A stretch of 64,000 bases of DNA, taken from the NCBI GenBank assembly GCA_037349315.1, contig JBAIAC010000042.1:2914001-2978000 (forward strand), given 5' to 3'. Both the position numbers and the translations under genes were made by a program. Below are positions 40,711 through 56,308 of the stretch, piece by piece; positions within the stretch are counted from its first letter, which is position 1, and each line of letters starts with the position of its first letter. This DNA comes from Chelydra serpentina. Its lineage: Eukaryota; Chordata; Testudines; Chelydridae. A model generated the notes under the pieces. That model had not been told where the DNA came from and searched no databases. It saw only the letters and a list, made by a program, of their open reading frames with translations.

Positions 40711-42470
40711 ATGGGGAGGATCCTGCTGCGGCTCCTGCTGTCCCCGTGGTGCATGAGGAAGGGGTCATGGAAATGCAGGAGCTAGCCCTTCGAGCAGGGT
40801 GACAGCCTTAGACGATGCCGTGGCCCTCTTAGAGGGACAGTGTCTGTACTTGATGCCACCAGTGTCCGGATTACCTTTAAAGGGGGACAGCTGCGTACTA
40901 CTAGTGAAGGGGATTACAAGGTCCTGGGTTATCCCTCATTTGAACACAATTACATGGCATATTGTCACGCTGGCTTGGGAGGAAACACACAAACATCAAT
41001 ACTGGAATTTGTGTGGGACTTTGGGGGAAACGAACCAAACACTCATGAAAAATCATGTGCCAATTATATTGACATGGTACCTGTGGAGGTTGGGCCTGCT
41101 GATTCTGATTCAGGATGGGGCTTACCACTTAAAGCACAGACGGAGGTAACCCCAAGGGCATGGCATACATTTGTTAAACAATGGTCCAAATTAGAATGCC
41201 CACAACGGGTAACAATTAACCGAGTTATCCACCTGACTGTGTGTCATGTCCTGAACAAATCCCTGTTCCAGAACCAGGATTGATAATGATAGGACCAGCT
41301 CTACCGGTCCTCACCTCGGTGGTATTCCACACCTATAGGGTCGAGGTGCGTATTCCATTAGAGGAAGTAAACAGACTGTGTGCAAAGGTCAGGCCTCGAA
41401 TGGTAAAAACATTACCAGCTTAACAAGAAGTCACCAGCCTGCTACTAAATAGTACTACAATGAAGGCACTGGAGGAGAGTTGTTAGAGAGCAGGACAAAC
41501 TTTGGCCATTGCCACGCAAGGAATTGTAACCGATTTCCTTGATGACCTGGTCCACCCAGCCCTTATGGAAGTGGTGGGACCCTATCTTCCCAGTACCCCT
41601 CCATGGGCGTGGGGAAACAGAGAATCAATGAGAGTTCAAAGACCAGTTTGGACAGGTAACAGTATACTCTTTAGCCTCCTGGTACCTTTAGGCATCCCTC
41701 ATTTGCAGCGAGCCAGGATGGTGACCTCCCTGCCAGTATGGAGGAGGGGTCATGTTATTAAGATAGAAGGCGTTGCATAGTCTGAGATTGCTGGGAGAGT
41801 CTTGTATCCTAGTGAATGTTGCACCCATTCTGATAAGGAAATTCTGTGTACATGCCCATATAATATTCTAACGAATCTGTCTAGGTTCGAAGTGGCCATC
41901 ACTGAGAAACTGGCGCACACGGAGCTGGTCCAGATGAACGGTACCTACTGGTGTGTGACTGCCCAGAACCACTCCATCGAGTTAAATGGAAAGCCCTGCC
42001 CGTCGAGACATCCATCCGTGTGCATGACGGTTCCCCGAAGGGCAACCCTGACTGTTGACGGGACACGGCTCCACCGTACTCCGCCAATGACGGGTAACCT
42101 AACATGGGATCCGGAATGGCACCGCGGCAGTAAGTATCTAGAGGAGGGTCTACAGGCCCTGCAGGCGAAGATCGAGGAGTTGGTGGCCGAGGCCCTTAGA
42201 CATATTGGGGAAGGCCGTCTGAGGTACACACAGATAGGGAACACCGTGGACCAGGCCGATGTGAAGTATTCGGAGAACCAGGCAGTGGAGGTTAAAGCGA
42301 TGATTATGGGCAATGCCATCTCAGGTGATATGGTCTCCTGGGGATGAATTTGGGTGCTATTTTGTCAAGTTATGTGGGGAGTGTCTATCCTGACATTCCT
42401 GAAGGTATTGGTGCTTTACTGGAGATTCAAGAGTAAACTGGGTACATTGAAGTTGGTATATTTGACCTGG
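40711..42470 (+). pseudogene. env: ERV2 env, atypical and interrupted
   Basis: Starts MGRILLRLLLSPWC (ATG 40711), signal-peptide-like, and stops at TAG 40783-40785; the same frame continues to TGA 41281-41283. Later pieces lie in other frames, the last open frame being 41802-42347 with ECCTHSDKEILCTCPYN and a coiled region (EEGLQALQAKIEELVAEAL). After TGA 42345-42347 a hydrophobic stretch and basic tail follow (WGVSILTFLKVLVLYWRF), as for a membrane anchor. I do not see the CX6CC motif or immunosuppressive-type segment of gamma envelopes. Its family is unresolved. Confidence 0.65.
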
Positions 42471-42492
42471 CAGGTTTGGGAACCCTAGGGTC

Positions 42493-42504
42493 AAGAGGAG
42501 GGAC
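42493..42504 (+). other. ERV2 polypurine tract
   Basis: aagaggagggac immediately before the 3' LTR, mostly purines. Confidence 0.75.
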
Positions 42505-43341
42505 TGAAGGGTTAAAATCCATGTGCTGCATGTATAACAACTTGGCATATGGACTTGTGTCAAGTTTTAGAGGCCCAAAAGTCCAGAGTTTGGCTAAGAG
42601 GCCAGAGGCCTAGTGAACAGTCATTAGCTAAGAGAAAACAGAATGAACAAGAGATAGCCTCGCTTTGTTTGTTTAAGTCTGGTCAGCAATATGCCAGATG
42701 TTGAAGCAATAACTAAATAATTGTATCTTCTCTAAAGTTGCAAGTGTGGGACAAAGGCATCTTGTCCCTGTTGTGTTAGTTTCTTCTGGAGGGAGAAGAT
42801 CTTCCCACAGACCAACCTTGAGTTTATGAAGGGTTGGCATGTCAGTATAAAGATAAGGCCTCCCACCTGTCTTTCCCAGGGACCAAGCCTGCCTTAACAC
42901 ACAAAGAAAGTAATTCTTATTATCATATACTTTTCACTGTTTTTGCTTTAATCCCTAGGAATACATCTGTTAAATGATCAGAGGGGCTACTTCATTCCTA
43001 TGGACCCCAAATTGAATTCAACATATACATATATGTCACTAATACATTTGATTAAAGTACTAATTAAATGTTAATTAGTGAACTTGAGACCATGGGCGGA
43101 GACATTATGTGATCTTTTGACCATTGGGCTAATGTGCTTATCTTGTCTTGCTGCTAGCCTATCCCGGGGTGTGAACTGCACACCTTGTCACTTTCCCCCG
43201 CCCATGGAAAATCCATATATTCCATTGTAATCAATTGATTGGCAGTGTCTCTTCGCCTAATAAGCAGGTGACACTCCGGCAGCCCTGTCGTAATAAACTC
43301 CTATGCTTGACCTCTACACGGTGTGGAATTTATGTCCTTCA
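42505..43341 (+). repeat. ERV2 3' LTR
   Basis: 837 bp, same length as the 5' LTR, about 11 substitutions (for example gtatcaa/gtgtcaa and gtaacc/gtgatc). Confidence 0.95.
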
Positions 43342-43346
43342 GTCAC

Positions 43347-43433
43347 AACTTCAGAAATGTGGGAAAAGTTTCATTCAGCCAATGCACCTCCTTAAATACC
43401 AGAGAATCCATAAAGGTGTGAGAATAGCTTGAC
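43347..43433 (+). pseudogene. Zinc-finger relic (unit 3)
   Basis: KCGKSFIQPMHLLKYQRIHKG: one finger with the first Cys lost, cut off from 34957 by ERV2. Confidence 0.6.
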
Positions 43434-43464
43434 TGCAGGAAAAGATTCCATCTGAACTCACACA

Positions 43465-44263
43465 TAGAATCATAGAAGATTAGGATTGGAAGAGACCTCA
43501 GGAGATTATCTAGTCCAGTCCTCTGCTCAAAGCAGGACCAACACCAACTACATCATCCCAGCCAGGGCTTTGTGAAGCCTGACCTTAAAAACCTCCGAGG
43601 AAGATTCCACCACCTCTCTAGGTAACCCATTCCAGTGCTTCACTGCCCTCCTAGTGAAATCGTGTTGCCTAATCCCCAACCTAAAATTGCCGCACTGCAA
43701 TTTGAGACCATTGCTCCTTGTTCTGTCATCTGCCACCACCAAGAACAGCCGAGCTCCATCCTCTTTGGAACCCCTCTTCAGGTAGTTGAAGGTGCTATCA
43801 AATCTCCCCGCTCCCACTCTTCTCTTCTGCAGACTAAATGAGCCCAGTTCTCTCAGCCTCTCCTCGTAAGTCATGTGCCCCAGCCCCCAATCATTTTCAT
43901 TGCCCTCCACTGGACTCTCTCCAATTTTTCCACATCCTTTCTGTCACAGGGGGCCCAAAACTGGATGCAATACTCCAGATGTGGCCTCCCCAGTGTTGAC
44001 GCGAGGGGAATAATCACTTCCCTCGATCTGCTGGCCGTGCTCCTACTAATGCAGCCCACTATGCCGTTAGTCTTCTTGGCAACAAGGGCACACTGCTGGC
44101 TCATATCCAGCTTCTCGTCCACTGTAATTCCCAGGTCCTTTTCTGCATAATTGCTGCTTAGCCAGTCGGTCCCCAGCCTATAGCAGTGCATGGGATTTCC
44201 AACTCTAGCGGGGAGAGCACCCTGCTCTGGTATGTACGGATCAGGCCCTTTTCCTGTAGCCAT
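43465..44263 (-). mobile_element. CR1 LINE 3' fragment (unit 3)
   Basis: Orthologue of 5091-5888. The minus-strand protein is nearly continuous across two overlapping frames (43548-43910 and 43871-44263). Confidence 0.9.
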
Positions 44264-44879
44264 ATTGTAAGGCCTAAAAGTCTACAGCCTTTGTCTGCAG
44301 CCAGGTTGAAAGAGCAGCAGCCGTGAGCTGAGTAGCGGGAATTCGCATCCTCTCATTCTATCTAAATTATATGACAATAATGTAATGTCAGGCTGTTAAG
44401 AAGGAGACCCTGTCCTAATGGCACCCACTATCACCAGATAAAGAAACAGATCTTAAGATGGTTGAAGGAAACTTAGTTTGATAGCGTCCTTCTGACAAGA
44501 AATCACTTCTCAATAGTTGGGGTTGTGAAATCCCCATTTCTTTACTGTTTTGTCTTTATGGTTCCCACTTCTCTACTGCTTGTCTGGATGGTCTCTGTCT
44601 GGTTCTTTAATTGTTTCTCTCTGGTGTATAATTAATTTTTCTAGGTGTAAATCAATTAAGTATTTGGGATATAATTGTTTAGAGAATTGCATTACAAGAT
44701 GTTAGGTTTGGTTAGTAACATTTTAGTAGAATGATTGGTTAAGGTCGAGCTAAGCAGGACTCAAGTTTCACTCTATAAACTGGGGTCCAAAAGGAAAGTC
44801 TCTGGGGAGCCAACTCCAGGACACAGCCCTAAGATCAGAGCTGCAAGATCTCAACACTCTGCCAAGGAAAAGGCATTAG
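44264..44879. other. Spacer between LINE fragments (unit 3)
   Basis: Non-coding, matches unit 1 (5889-6480). Confidence 0.45.
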
Positions 44880-45450
44880 AAAAGATTCCGAAAAGGGCAA
44901 CTAAAATTATTCGGGTTTGGAATGGGTCCCATATGAGGAGAGATTAAAGAGGCTAGGACTTTTCAGCTTGGAAAAGAGGAGACTAAGGGGGGATATGATA
45001 GAGGTATATAATATCATGAGTGATGTGGAGAAAGTGAATAAGGAGAAGTTATTTACTTGTTCCCATAATATAAGAACTAGGGTCACCAAATGAAATTAAT
45101 GGGCAGGAGGTTTAAAACAAATAAAAGGAAGTTCTTCTTCACACAGCGCACAGTCAACCTGTGGAACTCCTTGCCTGAGGAGCTTGTGAAGGCTAGGACT
45201 ATAACAGGGTTTAAAAGAGAACTAGATAAATTCATGGAGATTAATGGTTGTTAGCCAGGATGGGTAAGGAATGCTGTCCCTAACCTCTGTTTGTCAGAGG
45301 GTGGAGATGGATGGCAGGAGAGAGATCACTTGATCATTACCTGTTAGGTTCATGCCTTCTGGGGCACCTGGCATTGACCACTGTCGGTGGACAGGATACT
45401 GGGCTGGATGGACCTTTGGTCTGACCCAGTACGGCCGTTCTTATGTTCTT
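44880..45450 (+). mobile_element. CR1-like LINE 3' end, plus strand (unit 3)
   Basis: Orthologue of 6490-7076, with the same tail gggctggatggacctttggtct. One extra deletion (aactagggtcacc, near 45075) shifts the frame. Confidence 0.85.
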
Positions 45451-46349
45451 CTGACACCGTACAGAAACTGGAGTTCCCCAGATGGACCTGATCCTGACTG
45501 CCCAACAGGAAAGGCTCATCTGTCTTATTGGGAGTGGTGAGCACTGTGTGCTTAGCTTGTGCAGTCTGGTTTGGGGCGCGAAACCTCCTTGCACCGGCCC
45601 TGTTCCTCCCCTCCGTGAATCCTCCAGCTCTGGTGGATCCAATGTTAAGGCACCAGGGTGTTGGGTTCTGGGGAGGACACTGGGGATTGAATGATTGTGG
45701 CTGGTGGAGCTGGGAAGTAGGGGGAGCAGGGTCCTGGGGTATCAAGTGTTTGGGGATCATGGGATAAGAGGCGAGGGAGAACACAGGGGTAGAGAGGTGC
45801 TGTCTCTCCTCATTCACCCCATCTGCCCCTTCCCCCTGCCCCCTCTGCATATAAAATGCACCACTAGGAGAGGCTTTTGGGGAGGCCTGGAGATCCCACC
45901 TCTGCCTCCGCAGCATCAGCCTCCGAGCGTCTGTCTATGGTAAGAAATGTGGTCGGGATTAGCCGGCGCATCTCTGTGACCCTGAACCGGGTTTCCGAGT
46001 AAAAACGCATCGTGAGCATCTTGTGTGTAAGGCTCTGATTTGTCCTGAATATTTGTAGTAAAATCAGGGACAGCTCACCGGCAATAAAGCTAAATTTGTG
46101 GAAGCCCGTGGCCTGTCTGTGACAGTTACTAATAATATCCATGAGAAATGGGGAGGGAGAAGGCTGCAGCACCCATGGCTGCTGGGGCTCTGGGGTCGGT
46201 CCCATGGTGGCTGGGCAGCTGTTAGGGTCTGGTAGAGAGCTGCAGAGGCCCCGTGCCACCCATGGCTGAGAGCTGCAGAGGCCCCCGACACCGCCCATGA
46301 CAGCTAGGAACTGCAGGGTACCCCTATGGCCTGCAGCGTCGTTAGCAGA
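45451..46349. other. Upstream spacer (unit 3)
   Basis: No supported gene. About 440 bp present in units 1 and 4 are missing at about 45610 (gttcctcc|cctccgtg). One copy of the 29-bp minisatellite unit near 46176. Confidence 0.45.
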
Positions 46350-46810
46350 TGTGACTCCATTTTGGGTTTCCTCTCCGCCATTAACTAAAAGCGAGCACAT
46401 CACGGACCAAGGGAGGGAAGACGCCTTCGAGGCCGGCAGCTGGACGGTTTCAAGATAAGGGGAACAAAGGAGATAGGACCCAGTGGACATGCCTGAAGTA
46501 GTTGCAACATCAGCTTTTCTTACACGGGGAAGGTGGCTGCAGGGGATTGGCGATAGATCAGGAGAAGGCCTGTTTATTGGTTTGGATCGGCCAAACCCGC
46601 CAGCTCCCCACTCCCCCCCCCCCCCCCCACCGATGCGTGCAGGCAGGATGCTTTGCCAACAGTATATAATCTTTGTGTAACTTGAGCAGAACGTACCACG
46701 CTCGAGCGTAATAAACCTACAAACTTTGAAATACTCTGCAGTCTGTCTTTATTTGGTTGATTCAGCCTAGACACGAACTGTGTGTGTCCTAACTGGAATA
46801 ATTCGTAACA
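46350..46810 (+). repeat. Solo-LTR-like element, undisturbed (unit 3)
   Basis: tgtgactccatttt ... attcgtaaca, 461 bp. TATATAATC near 46663 and AATAAA near 46710. This copy is the unoccupied version of the ERV1 target in unit 1 (8461-8468 and 15854-16310). Confidence 0.4.
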
Positions 46811-49589
46811 CCTTTCAGATCTCATAGCCTTGCTTCCACTTATTGATAAAATTGCTTCGTGGCTTTTTCTAGGCTTAGTCCAGATCATTTGTAGATGGGA
46901 AGATTTCTCTTTCTTTTCTTTTATTATAATAATGCTAAAACGTTTGCAACTAATACAACCGATTAATGAAGTGAGAAATGCAACCGGTGTAGCCACTTGA
47001 GAAGAAAATGGTTACCGGTATGTTTATTTTTCTGATTTTTTGAGTCTTTAAGGAGTCTCTGAGATTTCACTTTAGGAAAGTGAAAGTGTTTTATAGCCCA
47101 CACCCGGACAGTGGGTTTTTCTCTTTTGTTGAGGCCGTGAGGTCACATATTTGGATTTTAGTTTAGTTTGACAGGCTGAAGCTCAGATTTATTGAGGATT
47201 TCACGAGACAAATGATCATTTGCCAGAATCGTCCTTTTTTAGATTTTATTTTATTTCAATCGTTATCTAACCCTTTGTCGTGAGATTCTTTTGTGCGGGT
47301 TTGAACAATGACAGTGATCAGTATCTCTCAGCATAAACACTGATGGTGCAAAGTAGATTGAGACTCCAAGAGGCAGAGACTGAAATGGAAATGAAGTTAC
47401 TGCCTGATCCCTGCAGTGATGTGAGCTAGGGTTGTGAGGGGGAGAAGGTGAAGGGGAACAGAGCTGGGAAACTGCTGGGTTTGCTCCTCAGAGCCAGACG
47501 GCTGAGAACTGTGAACTTGCTGCACCAGTGCCAGAGAGCGACTAGACTTGGCCTGTGAAGTGTGAAGCTGAACCTGAAAACTAAAGGACCATGAACGACA
47601 CCCCAAGAGAAATGATGTGAGGAGGGGGCAGCGTCTCGCTATTGCTAAGATGCTGAGGTTGGGCCCAGGCAAGAAGGGAGGCGGGGATGTTAGGAGACCT
47701 GGGCAGCCTTGAAGCCAGGCTGATCCCCATCACTGAGGCCAGACGGAGATAAGGAACCTGACAGCCCAGCCGGTCACGCCCTCCCCATGTACCACCTTGT
47801 CCTATGTTTCTTTGCCCCCCTCTCCCATCACTGCATCCCTCTTGTGACGAACCCCTGTGCTCCATGTTCATCACTGCGTATGGTTTGGATATATTGTGTA
47901 CAAAGTGCGCCTGGTGAGGGATCATTGGAAAGCTCATGATTTGCTGAATATTGTGCTGTTGAAATGCATGTAACAACAGGGCATGTCAAATGGTGAGATT
48001 TGAATGTGTTTGTTTCTAGGCTGACCATATTCCAGGTGCCCAAAGGAGGACACTGATGGGAGGTGGGAGTTGGCGGGGCGCGGCGGGGTGTGTGTGTGTG
48101 CGCGGTGCGGTGGGAGTACTCATGAGGTGAGGGCAGTGTTGGCCGCTGTCACAGTGGCAGGGCACTGGCAACAGCTGTTAGTCAGCACAGAACTGCAAGA
48201 TCCCCTCTCCCGGGCTGGGAGCCTGGGTGGGCGGGATCTGGGAGCAATCACTCAGCTGTGGATGCAGGGGAATTGGCTAGCTGGGAAGGTGACTAATCAG
48301 GGCTGTTTCTAAGCTTCAGCTCTTGTGCTCTGCAAACACCCCCGGACATTTGCTGTTATGGGAAAATCCCCCTCGGCAGGCTCAATAAAGAGAATCTGTC
48401 TGGAAAAACCCAGACATATGTCAAAGTTTTTGTTACTGAAATATGTCATAGTTCTGGGGATTGTCCCACTCAAACTCCTCAGAGACGACAAAGCACCGAC
48501 CGTTGGTGTTAGAAAACACTTCTCTGGCCGTCCATCACCAACAGGAAGAAGAGGTAAAGAAAGAAATGTAGAATTCACCTGAAGGATGCTTTGGAGCTCA
48601 CATAGACCATGAAGTTGCCTGACCCCATGACTGTTGGCCCCTTACTGAAACTTAGTGTGTGCGAGGAGTGGAGGGGGGGGTTGGTTGGCCCTGTCCCAGT
48701 ACCAAAAGGCAGGAAGGGCCAACGAGAAATAAAGACCCGGAGAGTAGTCCCCAGGGCCAATGGGGAGAGGCCAAGGCTCTAAGTTAGCCTCGTTGACAGG
48801 AGAGGCAGCCAATGAAGGCAGCAGGAGCCCGTCCTCTGTGTGAGCTGGAGCTGCCCTGCCAGAGAAGGGCAGAGCTAAGGGGAGAGCAGCAGCCTGAGCT
48901 GGGCTGGAGGCAGAGCAGCAACAGCAGCGCTGGGCCGGAGGGAAGCTGGGGCTGGAGCACTCCGGAGCTGGGTGCCGTGAACAGCTGGGGAGAGCGAGGG
49001 GGGACCATGGGCAGCGTGCGATGACATCACGTTTTCCTTTCCCCTTTCCCATTTTTTCCTTAATTTTTTTTTTTACTTGCTGTTGAATAAATCGTCTTTG
49101 TTGTAAATTCTATGCAATGCTGAGTGACGACGTCAGGGAAGTGTCCGCAGTGAAGAGAGCACCCCAGACTGGGGAGACGACACCCTAGCCTCTGTCCTGA
49201 GTGATCGCAACAAGACTGGGGGTGAAACCTCCTCTGCAATCCTGGGCCCAGCCTTGTCGGGGTTTCAGGGATGAGCGTGGAAGGGGAGTCCTCGAGGTCA
49301 GGCAGGCTCTGGGTGAAGTAAGTGGGAGTGAGGACTCAGATCCTTTTGCTGGTCTATTCTATCGGGGTGGTGCATAAGCCAACAAAGTTCCCCTCAACAG
49401 TAGGACCGTTCCCCCCGCTTACCTCTGTGCATATTGATTAGTATCTACTAATGTTAACTAGGATTATAGGGGAAAGTGTCAGAGCGGCCACCAGCGAGAG
49501 TTGCTGCCACACTCTGAGGCCACCAAATCTGGTCGTTGAGAACCCCTGGGCCGGATGCTCCTGAGGGGCCCTTGTGACCTCAGAGCCTG
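46811..49589. other. Repeat-rich region upstream of gene D
   Basis: Orthologue of 16311-19029, no supported gene. Small indels only, including a TG/CG run near 48087-48105. Confidence 0.45.
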
Positions 49590-49940
49590 TGAGTGGAACA
49601 GGAGCCGGACCCAGAGACGCTGCAGCGTGGTCGGTTGGCCGCTAGGACCCAGGAGCAGCTGGGGTGCGGCTCTGGGGGGGGGATCGCTGGGCTCAGGCCC
49701 GGCAGCAGGAAGCGACTCGCAGCCGCTGCGGTGACTCCGGCTCCAGGCTCCTGGCGAGATCCCCGAGCCCCGGCGGCTGGTGCGGGGAGCCCGGAGCCCG
49801 GGCTGCAGCCGGGAGAGGGGAATCTCCAGCCGGGCCCTTCCCGCTGCTCCCCAGGAGCCTCTCCCAGGGCAGAGCCCCCAGCCCGGCCAGGGCCCCTTCC
49901 CGGCCCGGCCCCTGTCCCGGGGGCTCCGCTCGGAGGGAAG
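49590..49940 (+). promoter_or_regulatory. Gene D promoter region and non-coding first exon
   Basis: GC- and CpG-rich orthologue of the gene B region; donor ggaag|gtgagaga with GT at 49941-49942. Transcription start not determined. Confidence 0.6.
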
Positions 49941-50874
49941 GTGAGAGAGACCCGCTCCCCCCGTCACCCCCGGGCTGCAGGGGGAGGAATAGAAAGAGGT
50001 GGGGAGGGTGAGTGAGGGGAGCGGGCTGGGGGCAGGAGGCGGGGGCCCGGGATGCGGGGCGGGGGGCACACAAGGGAAGATGGGGCGATGCAGGGGATCG
50101 GGGGGATTGTGGGGCTGAGGGGAGCGAGGCAGAAAGGGGGGAAGATGTGAGTGGGGGGCACAGCGAGGGAAAGGGTGGATGTGGGGAGGCAGGAGAAGGG
50201 GCCAAGGCAGCTTCTCCGCCCCATGGGACACGAGGGGGGAGGGGCGGAGAGAAGCTCTTCTCCTGGAACTGGTCAAACCCGCTTTGGGGGGATCAGGGGA
50301 CGAACCCCTCAGGGCGCAGAGGCTACAAGGCAAAAACCCCACCCAGCCCCGCCCCCACCAGTGTGTTATTGTCAGACACACCCGTGCTACGGTGGGGTCT
50401 GTGTGTCCTGAGTGTTGGGTTCTGCCCGGGGCCCTGGTCTGATTTCCCTGCAGGATTCAGATCTCAGCCACACCGGAGTCAGACCGGAGTCACTGCTGGC
50501 TCTGGCAGGGGACTGAGTGCGGATGGGCCAATGGGCTCAGCCTCTGCCTGCCCATCCCTGGGGGCTGCTGGGGGAGTCCAGGGCAGCTCACCATTCAAGT
50601 GCTACCACCAGAGGGCTCTGGCTATTGCTTAGGGGGAGGGGTCTACACTGCAATGGGGGGCAATCCCCCAACGTGGGCCCTTTGATTCTGCTCTTTTTCT
50701 AGCATTTGGCTCAGAGTTGCTGTTACTGGCTGTGTCTGAAGAGTCTAGGGGGAATCGGGGGGTGACATGGACTGAAGCCCCTTCTGTAACCTCCCCCATC
50801 GTCCCGACAGGCTGAGGAATCACGTCCACATTTCACTCCAGATCAACCCATTTTCGAAGTCACAGGGAAGGGAA

Positions 50875-54592
<3,718 letters not shown>

Positions 54593-55060
54593 TGTATGGC
54601 AAGAAAAGATTAAGCAACTTGCATGTATTTGACTCAGATTCAACTTTTAGAGAGAGATTTAAAAAGTGTTTCCACCTTAGATAAGCTAGAGTTTTAAATG
54701 TAAACGTGTATTGTTAAAGTCTTGGAAGAGGGGTAACTGTAGTGGTCTATGTTTAGCTCTATCTTTTTAGAGATTAACAATTTATCCAAAATATTCCTGT
54801 ATTCTGTTAATTCAGAGATTATACCCATCGCCTATGCCACCTGCCCAATTCTAGCTCGGTCTCCTTGAAATCACTGGGGATAGGAGCTGAAGGATGGAGG
54901 GAATGTTTATAGATTAAGTCACCTAAATGTGTTTTGCAAGTTTAATGTCAATGGGATCTGTTCCCCTCTCCTGTTCGGACCTTTTCTCTGGGCTCCCGGA
55001 AACAGAAAGGAGCAGGTGTTACCATCTTGGCTACCAATCCCAATCATGACTCTCTACACT
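54593..55060. other. 3' flank of gene D
   Basis: Non-coding; matches 454-905. It contains the uninterrupted version of the site used by the gene C MITE, and ends with tctacact (55053-55060). Confidence 0.6.
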
Positions 55061-55455
55061 AGCAATTCTCAAAGCATGGGGCAGGGCCTCCCAGTGGAGG
55101 CACAGGAATGTGTCAAGGGAGGCGTGACCTCTGGCTGGGACTCATGAAGAAGGATCTGGCCTACCTGGAAGATAAATGCTCAGAATCTCAAACCCAGGTG
55201 GAGCAGCAGCACAGAAGTAAGGGTGGCAATGGGGCGATAAGCCTGCTGTGAACAGCGATATTGATGAATATCACTTTTCACTTCTCCAACCTAACTTCTG
55301 TGCTGCTACTGGAGGACTTCAGAGGTGGGTGCATCGCCAGCAACTACTCTGCCTTTAGAGCTGGGTGGTGATATATGGGCTTTTGAGGATGGGGACGTAA
55401 ATGACCACAGACACAAAGAACAGGGGGCCAATGAAACACATTTGAGAACAACTGG
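55061..55455. mobile_element. Non-autonomous hAT-like element (unit 4)
   Basis: 395 bp with identical 8-bp target duplications tctacact at 55053-55060 and 55456-55463, the clearest evidence for a hAT mechanism among the copies. Confidence 0.8.
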
Positions 55456-55514
55456 TCTACACTATTATGGTCACCATGATTTCAAAAGGATAAATCTTCT
55501 CCAAAGTATGTCTT

Positions 55515-56301
55515 GTGAGGTATCGTAGGAAAATTCATCGTCTGCTGAATATTATTGTCCCGTTAAAATGTGTTTGTCAGCACTGTCCATGGAGCTCTGA
55601 GAGTTTGATGTACGTTTGTTACACGCCGGAAAGCTGGAAAATGCCCACAGACTAGCTCCTCACAGACAATGGCACCTGCAGACCAGCTAGGCGCTAAGTG
55701 GCCATTAATTGCTTATCCGACCATTCACCAGCTGTGGAGCTGTGAACAAGAGAGTTACAATTCACCGGAAGGACAGCTGGATGCTCACTTAGGCCACAGA
55801 CTGATTGTTGCCTGCCCCCCAGCTGGGGGGTGAACCTCAAAGTGGAGAATGGTATAAAAGCACAAGGGAGAATTCCCTCCATTTTCACTTCTCCTCTCCC
55901 ATCTTTACAGAAGGCAACAATATGCCTTGAAAGGCAGCAGGGGCCTTGGACTGGGGAGGCCGGACCAAGGCGGGAAGGAACTCCAGGCTGGGTACTAAGA
56001 ACTGTGAAGTGCCTGCAACAGCGGGTGGGGTGTGAAAACCTGCTTGCTTCGCATTTTCCTCAGATTGGTAAAATGTAGGGTGTAAAATGCATGTTTTAAT
56101 TTTATAGTTTTAACCTGTCTGACCTTTTACGTCTTTCTCCCTTGTAATCCCTGAAAACCTCCTTGTTCCGGTTAAAAACTGGTTTTAGTGTTTTGTCTGG
56201 ACCTGTGTGTTTTCATTGGCGTGTTTGGGGGATTTGGCATGTTTTGGTGTGTTTGGGGTGTTTGTGAGCAGAGCGTGGAGGGGTTTGTTGTTCACACAGA
56301 G
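55515..56301 (+). repeat. LTR-like block, shortened (unit 4)
   Basis: Orthologue of 1366-2362. The TATA (tataaaagc, near 55853) is intact, but the poly(A) signal reads gttaaaaactgg (near 56173) instead of gttaataaactgg. About 200 bp on its right side are missing or replaced (gatttggcatgttttggtgtg). Confidence 0.4.
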
Positions 56302-56308
56302 AATCAGT

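Larger units (their letters stand above)
34963..43341 (+). mobile_element. ERV2: endogenous retrovirus with 837-bp LTRs, defective
   Basis: An 8.4-kb provirus with TG...CA LTRs of identical length (34963-35799 and 42505-43341) and target duplication gtcac (34958-34962 and 43342-43346). Order: tRNA-Pro PBS, long leader, gag, pro, RT, RNase H, integrase remnant, env, polypurine tract. About 11 LTR differences by eye suggest it is older than ERV1 in this locus. Stops and frameshifts occur in every gene and the integrase core is deleted. The empty site is intact in units 1 (4990-4994) and 4 (58742-58746, one change). Confidence 0.95.

Noticed and set aside
41945..42319. Antisense frame across ERV2 env
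   Set aside because: It is a shadow of the env reading frame.
45864..46490. 208-codon antisense frame (also 61728-62471)
   Set aside because: It is interrupted differently in unit 1, has no recognisable domain and runs through an LTR-like element.
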